From assembly GCA_900751035.1 (NCBI GenBank), contig CAADSF010000257.1:1-5923 (forward strand): a DNA stretch of 5,923 nt, given 5' to 3'. The translations under genes and the position numbers were made by a program. This document shows, in pieces, positions 1-5,365 of the stretch. A model generated the notes under the pieces. The model worked only from the letters and a program-made list of their open reading frames with translations, was not told where the DNA came from and did no database searches. The DNA comes from an uncultured Oscillospiraceae bacterium (GTDB taxonomy: Bacteria > Bacillota > Clostridia > Oscillospirales > Oscillospiraceae). The first letter of the stretch is position 1. Each line of letters begins with the position of its first letter.

Positions 1-156
1 GGCATGAAAAAGCCGTTCCCGACCTACATCGACGAAACGGCCCAGCTCTATGACGAGATCGGCGTTTCCGCCGGCTGCCGCGGCTGCCAGGTACTGCTCG
101 ACCCCATGCGCCTCACGGATTATGTAAACGCCACCCTATGTGACCTGACGGAATAA
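1..156 (+). CDS. ybaK: YbaK/EbsC-family Cys-tRNA(Pro) deacylase, C-terminal fragment
   Basis: This is the last 51 codons of a gene that begins left of the window; it is open in frame 1 from base 1 and stops at TAA 154-156. The residues FPTYIDETA, followed about a dozen residues later by VSAGCRGCQ, match from memory the conserved C-terminal end of the YbaK/EbsC family (proteins of about 155-165 residues). Known members hydrolyse cysteinyl-tRNA(Pro) in the cytoplasm, clearing tRNA(Pro) mischarged by prolyl-tRNA synthetase. The catalytic lysine region lies outside the window, so activity cannot be judged. The ABC transporter gene starts 15 bases downstream with its own strong Shine-Dalgarno site, so the two are probably co-transcribed. 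A related editing-domain protein with other tRNA specificity is the main alternative. Confidence 0.78.
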   Translation, partial: GMKKPFPTYIDETAQLYDEIGVSAGCRGCQVLLDPMRLTDYVNATLCDLTE

Positions 157-158
157 CG

Positions 159-166
159 AAAGGAGG
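159..166 (+). promoter_or_regulatory. Ribosome binding site of the ABC transporter gene
   Basis: AAAGGAGG lies 5 bases before GTG 172-174. It is close to a full anti-Shine-Dalgarno match and is what fixes GTG, not a later ATG, as the start of the transporter. Confidence 0.85.
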
Positions 167-171
167 CCGCC

Positions 172-1797
172 GTGAAACGCTATTTCCGCAAAAACCGTTC
201 ATCCGTCGCCATATTCCTTGTGTCCAACCTTCTGGCGGCCGGTTCGTCTGTGCTCATGTCCTTTTTGCTCGGCACATTTGCCGACAGCGCTATGGAGGGC
301 GACCTCTCGCGTGTGTGGAAAATCGCGGTTGTGACGCTGTTTTACCTCTGCATTGAGACATTTTTTGCTTTCCTGCTGGACTATTCGCGCGATATCGTCG
401 TCCAGCGCGTCGGCCGCGACCTCCGTGCCGACGCGGTGCGGAAGATCGAGGCGCTCAGCTATATGGAAAAAAGCGAGAAGGACGACGGCGCCTGCCTGTC
501 CCTCGTGCAGAACGACGTGGATACCATTCAGCAGGATTATGTCGCGGCGCTGGGTGAAATTTATTTTCAGATCTGCTGCTTCCTGCTGGCGGTCGGTTCG
601 GCTATCGCCATCCAGCCGGTCATGACCCTGATCATGATCGCCGTCAGCGTGCTGACCGCAGCATTTCCAAAGCTGACGGAAAAGCGCCTGCAGGCGCATC
701 AGGAGGGCGAACAGCAGGCAAAAGCCCTCTATCTGACGGCAATTACCCAGATTTTGTCCGGCTTCTTCCAGCTGAAAATTTTCAATGCTTTTTCCGGCAT
801 CAACCATGACCACGACGAGGCCAACGATACGCTCTACCGGAAAAAGCTGGGCTTCCGCCGCATCCGCAGAATCTTGTACGCGGGCGCGTATGGATGCGGC
901 AATCTTGTCGTGCTCGGCACATGGGTGCTCGGCCTGTTCTTCGTTGTGCGCGGCCTCATTACGCTGCCGATGCTCATCACCTTCTCCGGCCTGATGAATC
1001 TCGTCGCCGGGCCGGTGCAGATTATCAGCGAACGTTATTCCTCGACCATCGCCGCCTCGGCGGTCTGCAAGCGCGTCCTTGCATTTCTGGACGCGCCGAC
1101 GGACGAGGCGGACAGCTGGGGCAGCGAACCGCTGACGCAGATCGAAACGGTCAGCCTGAATGATATCTCCTGCCGCAGGGACGACCGCGAGATTTTAAAG
1201 CACGTCGATCTGACGCTCCGGAAGCGCGACCGCATTGCGCTGCTCGGCGAGAGCGGCGCGGGGAAGTCGACGCTTCTGAAGGTGCTGGCCTCCATGTACG
1301 CCGCAGAAGGGGAGTACGCGATCAATGGCCGCCCCTGCCGCGATTACCGCTATGAGGATTTCCGCAGACAGGTCACGCTGCTGTCGCAGAAAACCTTTGT
1401 ATACAGCGCCTCCATCCGCGACAATCTCACCATGTTCTCCGGTACGGCGCAGCAGGACGAGGCGCTGACAAAGACGCTTGCTGACGCCGGGCTTTCCAAA
1501 TGGTACGCCGAGCGCGGCGCGTCCATGGACACGCAGATCGGCGGTGAGGAACACGCTCTTTCCGGCGGCGAAGAGCGCAGACTTGACCTGGCCCGGACGC
1601 TCTGGCGCAAGGGAAGCCTTGTCATGCTGGACGAACCGGCGGCTGGCCTTGACGAAAAAACGCGCGTCGAGCTGGAAAAGCAGATCGCACAGCTGCCCTG
1701 CGATATCCTGATCGTCGCCATGCACAATTATTCCCCGGAGTTTTTGGACAGCTTTACCAAGGTACTCCGCATCCGGGACGGAGAAATTGTTATGTAA
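172..1797 (+). CDS. Half-size ABC exporter, fused permease and ATPase
   Basis: A 541-residue membrane transporter subunit with a GTG start. The N-terminal half is a type-1 exporter membrane domain with about six hydrophobic segments, at roughly residues 12-36, 51-70, 130-147, 150-166, 243-259 and 265-284. The C-terminal half (about 325-541) is an ATPase with Walker A GESGAGKST at 359-367 (K365), Q-loop Q406, signature LSGGE at 463-467, Walker B ending D487-E488, and switch histidine H518. The ATPase motifs are intact, so ATP hydrolysis is expected. The A-loop position that normally stacks on adenine through an aromatic residue reads as arginine here (about R336, in DISCRRDD, aligned by eye). 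Only one half-transporter is visible, so it would act as a homodimer or with a partner encoded elsewhere or upstream. The substrate cannot be read from the sequence: peptide, lipid or drug export are all possible. It lies between the deacylase and TSCPD genes, probably in one transcript. Confidence 0.93.
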   Translation: MKRYFRKNRSSVAIFLVSNLLAAGSSVLMSFLLGTFADSAMEGDLSRVWKIAVVTLFYLCIETFFAFLLDYSRDIVVQRVGRDLRADAVRKIEALSYMEKSEKDDGACLSLVQNDVDTIQQDYVAALGEIYFQICCFLLAVGSAIAIQPVMTLIMIAVSVLTAAFPKLTEKRLQAHQEGEQQAKALYLTAITQILSGFFQLKIFNAFSGINHDHDEANDTLYRKKLGFRRIRRILYAGAYGCGNLVVLGTWVLGLFFVVRGLITLPMLITFSGLMNLVAGPVQIISERYSSTIAASAVCKRVLAFLDAPTDEADSWGSEPLTQIETVSLNDISCRRDDREILKHVDLTLRKRDRIALLGESGAGKSTLLKVLASMYAAEGEYAINGRPCRDYRYEDFRRQVTLLSQKTFVYSASIRDNLTMFSGTAQQDEALTKTLADAGLSKWYAERGASMDTQIGGEEHALSGGEERRLDLARTLWRKGSLVMLDEPAAGLDEKTRVELEKQIAQLPCDILIVAMHNYSPEFLDSFTKVLRIRDGEIVM

Positions 1798-1840
1798 ACT
1801 CATCGCTTTGCGATTTGATTGAACAAAAGGAGAAACAAGC

Positions 1841-2107
1841 ATGCACTTTACTTACAGAACCAAAGGCACCTGCTCACAGGAAATTTTATTTGACGTAGAC
1901 GGTAAGACCGTCAAAAACATCGAGTTCATCGGCGGCTGCAACGGCAACCTGCAGGGCATTTCCAAGCTCGTCGAGGGCATGGATATCGACACCGTGATCG
2001 AACGCCTTGACGGCATTCACTGCGGTATGAAGGAAACCTCCTGTCCCGACCAGCTTGCAAACGCACTGAAAAAAGCGAAAGAAAAGCTGGCGGAAACGCA
2101 GAACTGA
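1841..2107 (+). CDS. Stand-alone TSCPD-domain protein (TIGR03905-type)
   Basis: An 88-residue soluble protein made almost entirely of one TSCPD domain. The name-giving motif TSCPD is at residues 66-70. Four cysteines, C11, C33, C61 and C68, fit the four-cysteine TIGR03905 family found mainly in Firmicutes. The segment FIGGCNGNLQGIS (29-41) is the other conserved block. Similar domains occur at the C-terminus of some ribonucleotide reductases, where a role in metal or nucleotide handling has been suggested; the stand-alone proteins have no established function that I know of. Paired cysteines suggest metal binding, but this is inference. The start is set by AAGGAG (1827-1832), 8 bases before ATG. 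No terminator directly follows; the first strong one is about 380 bases downstream, beyond the repeat array. There is no signal peptide or membrane segment. Confidence 0.9.
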   Translation: MHFTYRTKGTCSQEILFDVDGKTVKNIEFIGGCNGNLQGISKLVEGMDIDTVIERLDGIHCGMKETSCPDQLANALKKAKEKLAETQN

Positions 2108-2138
2108 TTTAAGCTGAAGCAAGCTTTCCAAAGTGCGC

Positions 2139-2165
2139 GTAGGGGCGGACGCCTCTGTCCGCCCG
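2139..2165 (+). repeat. Palindromic repeat copy A
   Basis: The unit starts GTAGGGG and contains the stem GGGCGGAC (2143-2150) paired with GTCCGCCC (2157-2164), 8 bp with a 6-base loop. A G-T wobble can close a ninth pair, giving the 9-bp plus 4-base-loop geometry of copies B and C. It is 26 of 27 identical to copy D read on the other strand; the single difference is in the loop. The 45 bases after it resemble the 45 bases after copy C (read on the minus strand) at 29 positions without gaps. Confidence 0.85.
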
Positions 2166-2227
2166 GCAGGATGCAGTCGTTTTAACGGAACTCTATGGCG
2201 AATCCGAATGCAGTTTCCTACCTGTTC

Positions 2228-2254
2228 GTAGGGGTCGATGCCCACATCGACCCG
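2228..2254 (+). repeat. Palindromic repeat copy B
   Basis: GTAGGGG head followed by a perfect 9-bp stem, GGGTCGATG (2232-2240) with CATCGACCC (2245-2253), and loop CCCA. It is 24 of 27 identical to the reverse complement of copy C. Two of the three differences form one compensating base-pair change, T-A here against C-G in copy C, so the hairpin is preserved. Confidence 0.85.
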
Positions 2255-2306
2255 TTGGGAAGTTACGAATTCGCCATGGATTCTCGTAAAAACAGCCATA
2301 TTCCGC

Positions 2307-2333
2307 CGGGCCGATGTAGGCATCGGCCCCTAC
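2307..2333 (-). repeat. Palindromic repeat copy C, inverted
   Basis: Inverted relative to A and B. The perfect 9-bp stem is GGGCCGATG (2308-2316) with CATCGGCCC (2321-2329), with 4 loop bases TAGG, and it ends CCCCTAC. On the minus strand its following segment runs through the central ATGGCGAAT sequence towards copy B and matches the segment after copy A (29 of 45, 11 of the 16 mismatches being transitions). The repeat unit therefore appears to be about 72 bases: the hairpin plus a tail. Confidence 0.85.
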
Positions 2334-2394
2334 AGTCAAGTATGCGGGTGCATACGATTTCACCGTCGATTTTCAGATAAAGGCAGCACTCGCA

Positions 2395-2421
2395 CGGGCG
2401 GACAGAGTCGTCCGCCCCTAC
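2395..2421 (-). repeat. Palindromic repeat copy D, inverted
   Basis: Inverted partner of copy A: GGGCGGAC (2396-2403) pairs with GTCCGCCC (2410-2417) across AGAGTC, and the unit ends CCCCTAC. It has the same 27-base length as the other three copies. Its tail, read on the minus strand, resembles that of copy A if one short gap is allowed. Confidence 0.85.
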
Positions 2422-2488
2422 CGGGACTGTGTGCAGCCTGTCCAGCCGCGTGAAATGCGATGCTCCTTAAATTGACAGCATTGACGCT

Positions 2489-2526
2489 CCCGGCCCTGTC
2501 CAAACGCGGACAGGGCCGGGGTTTTT
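2489..2526 (+). terminator. Rho-independent terminator
   Basis: A perfect 13-bp GC-rich stem (2489-2501 with 2508-2520), a 6-base loop AAACGC, then G and five T (2522-2526). It works only in the + direction, since no A-run precedes the stem. It ends transcripts coming from the TSCPD gene and the repeat array and insulates def from them. It lies upstream of the inferred def promoter, so it is not a def leader attenuator unless transcription also starts further upstream. Confidence 0.92.
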
Positions 2527-2552
2527 CCGTTCGTGCGCATATTCGCCGATTT

Positions 2553-2586
2553 TTGACTTGAGAAGTGCGGGAAAGCGTGATAAAAT
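2553..2586 (+). promoter_or_regulatory. Probable sigma-A promoter of the def operon
   Basis: The best fit is TTGAGA (2558-2563), a 17-base spacer and TAAAAT (2581-2586). An overlapping TTGACT (2553-2558) gives a better -35 hexamer but needs a 22-base spacer to TAAAAT or 19 to TGATAA (2578-2583). The stretch just before ATG is AT-rich compared with its surroundings, and it sits directly after the terminator and about 40 bases before the def start. The promoter is predicted only. Confidence 0.65.
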
Positions 2587-2610
2587 AAATCAAATTGGAC
2601 CCTTCACAAA

Positions 2611-2616
2611 AAGGAG
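2611..2616 (+). promoter_or_regulatory. Ribosome binding site of def
   Basis: AAGGAG lies 11 bases before ATG 2628. It decides for that ATG against an in-frame TTG at 2595, which would place the ribosome binding site inside the coding region and add residues absent from peptide deformylases. Confidence 0.8.
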
Positions 2617-2627
2617 CAGAGAACACT

Positions 2628-3131
2628 ATGGCACTGAGAAAGATCGTGACGGTGGGCGACCCCATTCTGACCAAGGTTTGCCGTCCTGTCACAAAGTTTG
2701 ACCAGAAGCTTGCGATTTTGATCGAGGATATGATTGAGACGATGCACAATGCGAACGGCGTGGGCCTTGCCGGGCCGCAGGTCGGCGTGATGCGCAGGCT
2801 CTGCGTCGTCGATACCGGCGAGGAGGACGTAGAGCTCGTGAACCCTGAGGTCGTCGAGGTCAGCGAAGAAACGCAGACCGGCGTGGAGGGCTGCCTGAGC
2901 CTGCCCGGCAAATACGGCATCGTCACCCGGCCGGAGCACGTCGTCGTCCGCGCACAGGACCGCAGCGGCGACTGGTATGAATACGAAGGCGACGATATCG
3001 TCGCCCGCTGCTTCCTGCACGAAATCGACCATCTGGACGGCCATATGTACACCGAGATCGCCGAGCGGATGCTCACGCCGGAGGAGCTGGAAGAGATGAC
3101 CCGGCAGGAGGAAGAGGAGGACGGGGAATGA
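2628..3131 (+). CDS. def: Peptide deformylase
   Basis: A 167-residue cytoplasmic metalloenzyme that removes the formyl group from the N-terminal methionine of new proteins. All three family motifs are present: GVGLAGPQ at residues 44-51 (a Gly variant of the usual GLAAPQ), EGCLSLPG at 87-94 with metal ligand C89, and HEIDH at 131-135 with ligands H131 and H135 and catalytic E132. The protein begins MALRKIV, typical of the family, and its length is normal. The C-terminus is strongly acidic (RQEEEEDGE). It is the first gene after a terminator and promoter, and its stop overlaps the start of fmt by 4 bases (ATGA), so the two opposing formyl-group enzymes are probably translationally coupled. Confidence 0.97.
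   Translation: MALRKIVTVGDPILTKVCRPVTKFDQKLAILIEDMIETMHNANGVGLAGPQVGVMRRLCVVDTGEEDVELVNPEVVEVSEETQTGVEGCLSLPGKYGIVTRPEHVVVRAQDRSGDWYEYEGDDIVARCFLHEIDHLDGHMYTEIAERMLTPEELEEMTRQEEEEDGE
3115..3120 (+). promoter_or_regulatory. Ribosome binding site of fmt inside def
   Basis: AGGAGG lies 7 bases before the fmt ATG (3128). It is made by the glutamate codons GAA and GAG of the acidic deformylase tail, so the same bases encode protein and initiate the next gene. Confidence 0.8.
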
Positions 3132-4048
3132 AGCTCGTCTTCATGGGCACGCCTGATTTTGCAAAGGCGTGTCTGGAAAAGCTGTATACGGACGGCTTCG
3201 ACATCGCCGCCGTCTATACCAAAATCGATACGCCCAAAAACCGCGGCATGAGGCTCATCCCGTCGCCCGTCAAGGAATACGCCCAGTCTGTGGGCCTGCC
3301 GGTCTATCAGCCGCAGTCCTTCCGGGATGAGGAAACGGTACAGCAGCTGCGGGAATTGAGCCCCGACCTGCTGGTTGTCGTCGCCTACGGCAAAATTCTG
3401 CCGCAGGCCGTGCTGGATATCCCGAAATACGGCGCGATTAATATGCACGGCAGCATCCTGCCGGAGCTTCGCGGCTCCGCGCCCGTGCAGCGCTCAATCC
3501 TGAACCACTGCGATGAGGCCGGCGTCACCGCCATGTACCTTTCCGCAGGCATGGACGAGGGCGATATCATTGAAATCCGCAAAACGCTGATTCAGCCGCT
3601 GGAAACCTCCGAGGAGCTGATGGCGCGCCTTGCGTGCCTCGCCGCGCCCCTCTGCGCCGACACTGTCCGCGCAATCGAAGCCGGAACGGCTCCGCGCATC
3701 CCGCAGGACAGCGCCCGCGCGACCTACGCGCCCATGCTTTCCAAAGAAGAAAGCCCCATCGACTGGAACCAGCCCGCAAGATGCATTGTCGACCACGTGC
3801 GCGGCCTCGTCCCGTGGCCCGTCGCCACGGCGGAGCTTGGCGGCACGGAATTCAAAATTTACCGCGTGGAATACGCCGGCCAGAAGACGGACAAGGCCCC
3901 AGGCTCGCTCGTCGCGCTGACAAAAAAGGGCCTGCTCGTCGCCTGTCAGGACGGCAGTACCGTCCTTGTCCGCGAGCTGCAGGCCAAGGGCGGCAAGCGT
4001 ATGCCCGCCCCTGATTATTTCCGGGGACATCCGATCACCATCGAGTAA
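3128..4048 (+). CDS. fmt: Methionyl-tRNA formyltransferase
   Basis: A 306-residue cytoplasmic enzyme that transfers a formyl group from 10-formyltetrahydrofolate to methionyl-tRNA(fMet) for translation initiation. The N-terminus MKLVFMGTPDFA is diagnostic. The flexible loop containing RGMRLIPSPVK (39-49) matches the tRNA-contacting loop of the family. Catalytic residues are N105 and H107 in INMHGS, and D143 in GMDEGD, equivalent to Asn106, His108 and Asp144 of the E. coli enzyme. The C-terminal OB-like domain covers about residues 205-306. The length is close to the usual 310-315. Its ATG overlaps the def stop by 4 bases and rsmB starts 9 bases after its stop, so it is the second gene of the def operon. 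Confidence 0.97.
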   Translation: MKLVFMGTPDFAKACLEKLYTDGFDIAAVYTKIDTPKNRGMRLIPSPVKEYAQSVGLPVYQPQSFRDEETVQQLRELSPDLLVVVAYGKILPQAVLDIPKYGAINMHGSILPELRGSAPVQRSILNHCDEAGVTAMYLSAGMDEGDIIEIRKTLIQPLETSEELMARLACLAAPLCADTVRAIEAGTAPRIPQDSARATYAPMLSKEESPIDWNQPARCIVDHVRGLVPWPVATAELGGTEFKIYRVEYAGQKTDKAPGSLVALTKKGLLVACQDGSTVLVRELQAKGGKRMPAPDYFRGHPITIE

Positions 4049-4057
4049 GAGGTAGCT

Positions 4058-5365
4058 ATGAACGCAAGAACGACGGCGCTGTCCGCGCTGATCGCCATGC
4101 GGCGGCAGAACGCCTGGGCCGACGGCGCATTGAAGGACTATACGGCCCGCGGCCGGCTCGACCGCCGCGACGCGGCGCTGGCTGCAAGGCTGGTATACGG
4201 CGTGGTGCAGAACCGGATGCTGCTGGACTTTTATCTTGCGCAGGCCGTAGCCTCCCCGCTGACAAAGCTGCAGCCGGTCGTGCTTGATATCCTGCGCCTC
4301 GGCGCGTACCAGATCTTATTTCTGGACAAGATTCCCGTCTCCGCCGCCGTCAACGAGGCGGTCGAGCAGACGAAGACCTACGCGAACAAACGCGCCGCCG
4401 GTCTGGTCAACGGCTCGCTGCGAGCCCTTGCCCGCAAAAGAGGCGAGCTGGCCCAGCCGCACGATCCGGCCACAAAATACTCCCACCCGCAGCCGCTGGT
4501 CGACTGTCTGCGCACGTCCATGGACGGCGAAACGCTCGAAGCGTTCCTCGCCGCCGATAACGACATTCCGAAGACCGCACTGCAGGTCAATCCTCTGAAA
4601 GCCTCCCCGGAGCGGGTGATTGCCGCGCTGGACGAGGCGGGGATTGCCTATGAACCGCACCCGTGGCTGCCCGGCTGCTTCCTCGTCTCCGGCACGGGCA
4701 ATCTCGAAGCGCTGCCGCTGTTCCAGTCCGGCGCGGTTTACGTGCAGGACGCCGCCGCAAAGCTCGCCGTGCTGGTCTCCGGCGCGGCGCCGGGGATGCG
4801 CGTGCTCGACTGCTGCGCGGCCCCCGGCGGCAAGAGCTTCGCCGCCGCCATGCAGATGGAGAACACGGGCAGCATTCTGTCCTGCGACCTGCACGCACAT
4901 AAAATCTCCCTGATCGAAAAAAACGCCGCCCGGCTCGGCATTTCCATCATAAAGGCCGAGCAGCGCAGCGCGTCGGAGTTTGTCCCCGCGCTCGAAGCGC
5001 AGTTTGACCTCGTCATCGCCGACGTGCCGTGCTCCGGCCTCGGCGTCATCCGCAAAAAGCCGGACATCCGCTATAAGCCGCTGGACGCCATCAAGCGTCT
5101 GCCGGAGGTGCAGCGTACCATTCTGGAAACCGTCAGCCGCTATGTAAAGCCCGGCGGGGCCCTGCTCTACAGCACCTGCACTGTCCGAAAAGAGGAAAAC
5201 GAGGCTGTCGCCCTGCCGTTTTTGCAGACGCACCCGGAGTTTTCACTGGAACCGTTTCCGGTTCCGGACGGCCTTGCGCTTGCCAACGAGGGCTATGCCA
5301 CGCTCCTGCCGCACAAGCACGCTGCGGATGGCTTTTTCATCTGTAAGCTGAGGAAACACGCATGA
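4058..5365 (+). CDS. rsmB: 16S rRNA (cytosine(967)-C(5))-methyltransferase
   Basis: A 435-residue SAM-dependent RNA methyltransferase that makes m5C967 in the small-subunit rRNA. The first ~135 residues form a NusB-like RNA-binding domain (start NARTTALSALIAM), followed by the Rossmann methyltransferase domain. The SAM-binding motif LDCCAAPGGK is at 250-259. Motif IV DVPCSGLGV starts at D322, with C325. Motif VI YSTCTV has the nucleophile C374. Two-cysteine chemistry and numbering agree closely with E. coli RsmB (C325 and C375). GAGG (4049-4052) lies 5 bases before ATG. The stop overlaps the rlmN start by 4 bases (ATGA). The def-fmt-rsmB order is widely conserved in bacteria; other m5C methyltransferases (RsmF type) lack the NusB-like domain. 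Confidence 0.96.
   Translation: MNARTTALSALIAMRRQNAWADGALKDYTARGRLDRRDAALAARLVYGVVQNRMLLDFYLAQAVASPLTKLQPVVLDILRLGAYQILFLDKIPVSAAVNEAVEQTKTYANKRAAGLVNGSLRALARKRGELAQPHDPATKYSHPQPLVDCLRTSMDGETLEAFLAADNDIPKTALQVNPLKASPERVIAALDEAGIAYEPHPWLPGCFLVSGTGNLEALPLFQSGAVYVQDAAAKLAVLVSGAAPGMRVLDCCAAPGGKSFAAAMQMENTGSILSCDLHAHKISLIEKNAARLGISIIKAEQRSASEFVPALEAQFDLVIADVPCSGLGVIRKKPDIRYKPLDAIKRLPEVQRTILETVSRYVKPGGALLYSTCTVRKEENEAVALPFLQTHPEFSLEPFPVPDGLALANEGYATLLPHKHAADGFFICKLRKHA

Larger units (their letters stand above)
2139..2421. repeat. Imperfect 283-bp inverted repeat built from four palindromic units
   Basis: Four 27-base palindromes (A 2139-2165, B 2228-2254, C 2307-2333, D 2395-2421) fill most of the 520-base gap between the TSCPD gene and def. 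A and B point right; C and D point left. The midpoint of A and D is 2280.0 and that of B and C is 2280.5, so the array is mirror-symmetric. The A-B spacer (62 bases) and the reverse-complemented C-D spacer (61 bases) agree at about 24 of 41 positions over their inner part, counted by eye, so the symmetry is more than spacing. A central imperfect palindrome (TTACGA 2263-2268, CCATGG 2274-2279, TCGTAA 2284-2289) lies near the axis. No protein-coding signal, transposase or target-site duplication is visible. It is probably a small non-autonomous, MITE-like or REP-like element family. In RNA it would sit in the 3' untranslated part of the upstream transcript. Confidence 0.75.

Noticed and set aside
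1802..1814. Small hairpin ATCGC-TTT-GCGAT after the ABC gene as a terminator
   Set aside because: Only 5 bp and no T-run follows; too weak.
2111..2126. AAGCT/AGCTT hairpin just after the TSCPD stop as a terminator
   Set aside because: A 5-bp stem with no T-run.
2139..2421. CRISPR array
   Set aside because: The repeats alternate orientation, are only four in number, and the spacers are related to each other rather than unique; no cas genes.
2195..2453. Short open frames of 61 and 71 codons across the repeat array
   Set aside because: They simply read through the palindromic repeats, have no convincing ribosome binding site and resemble no family I know.
2472..2485. Two TTGAC sequences before the terminator as -35 boxes
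   Set aside because: No acceptable -10 box at the right distance; that region is the GC-rich terminator stem.
2595..2627. Upstream in-frame TTG extension of def by 11 codons
   Set aside because: The added residues are not part of peptide deformylases, and the Shine-Dalgarno site would fall inside the coding sequence; ATG 2628 is better.
2360..3448. Long minus-strand open frame (362 codons) opposite def and fmt
   Set aside because: It lies opposite two well-identified genes; its low-complexity Ser/Arg-rich translation is typical of a high-GC shadow frame.
4316..5233. Minus-strand open frame (305 codons) opposite rsmB
   Set aside because: Antisense shadow of rsmB caused by high GC and codon bias; no recognisable motifs.
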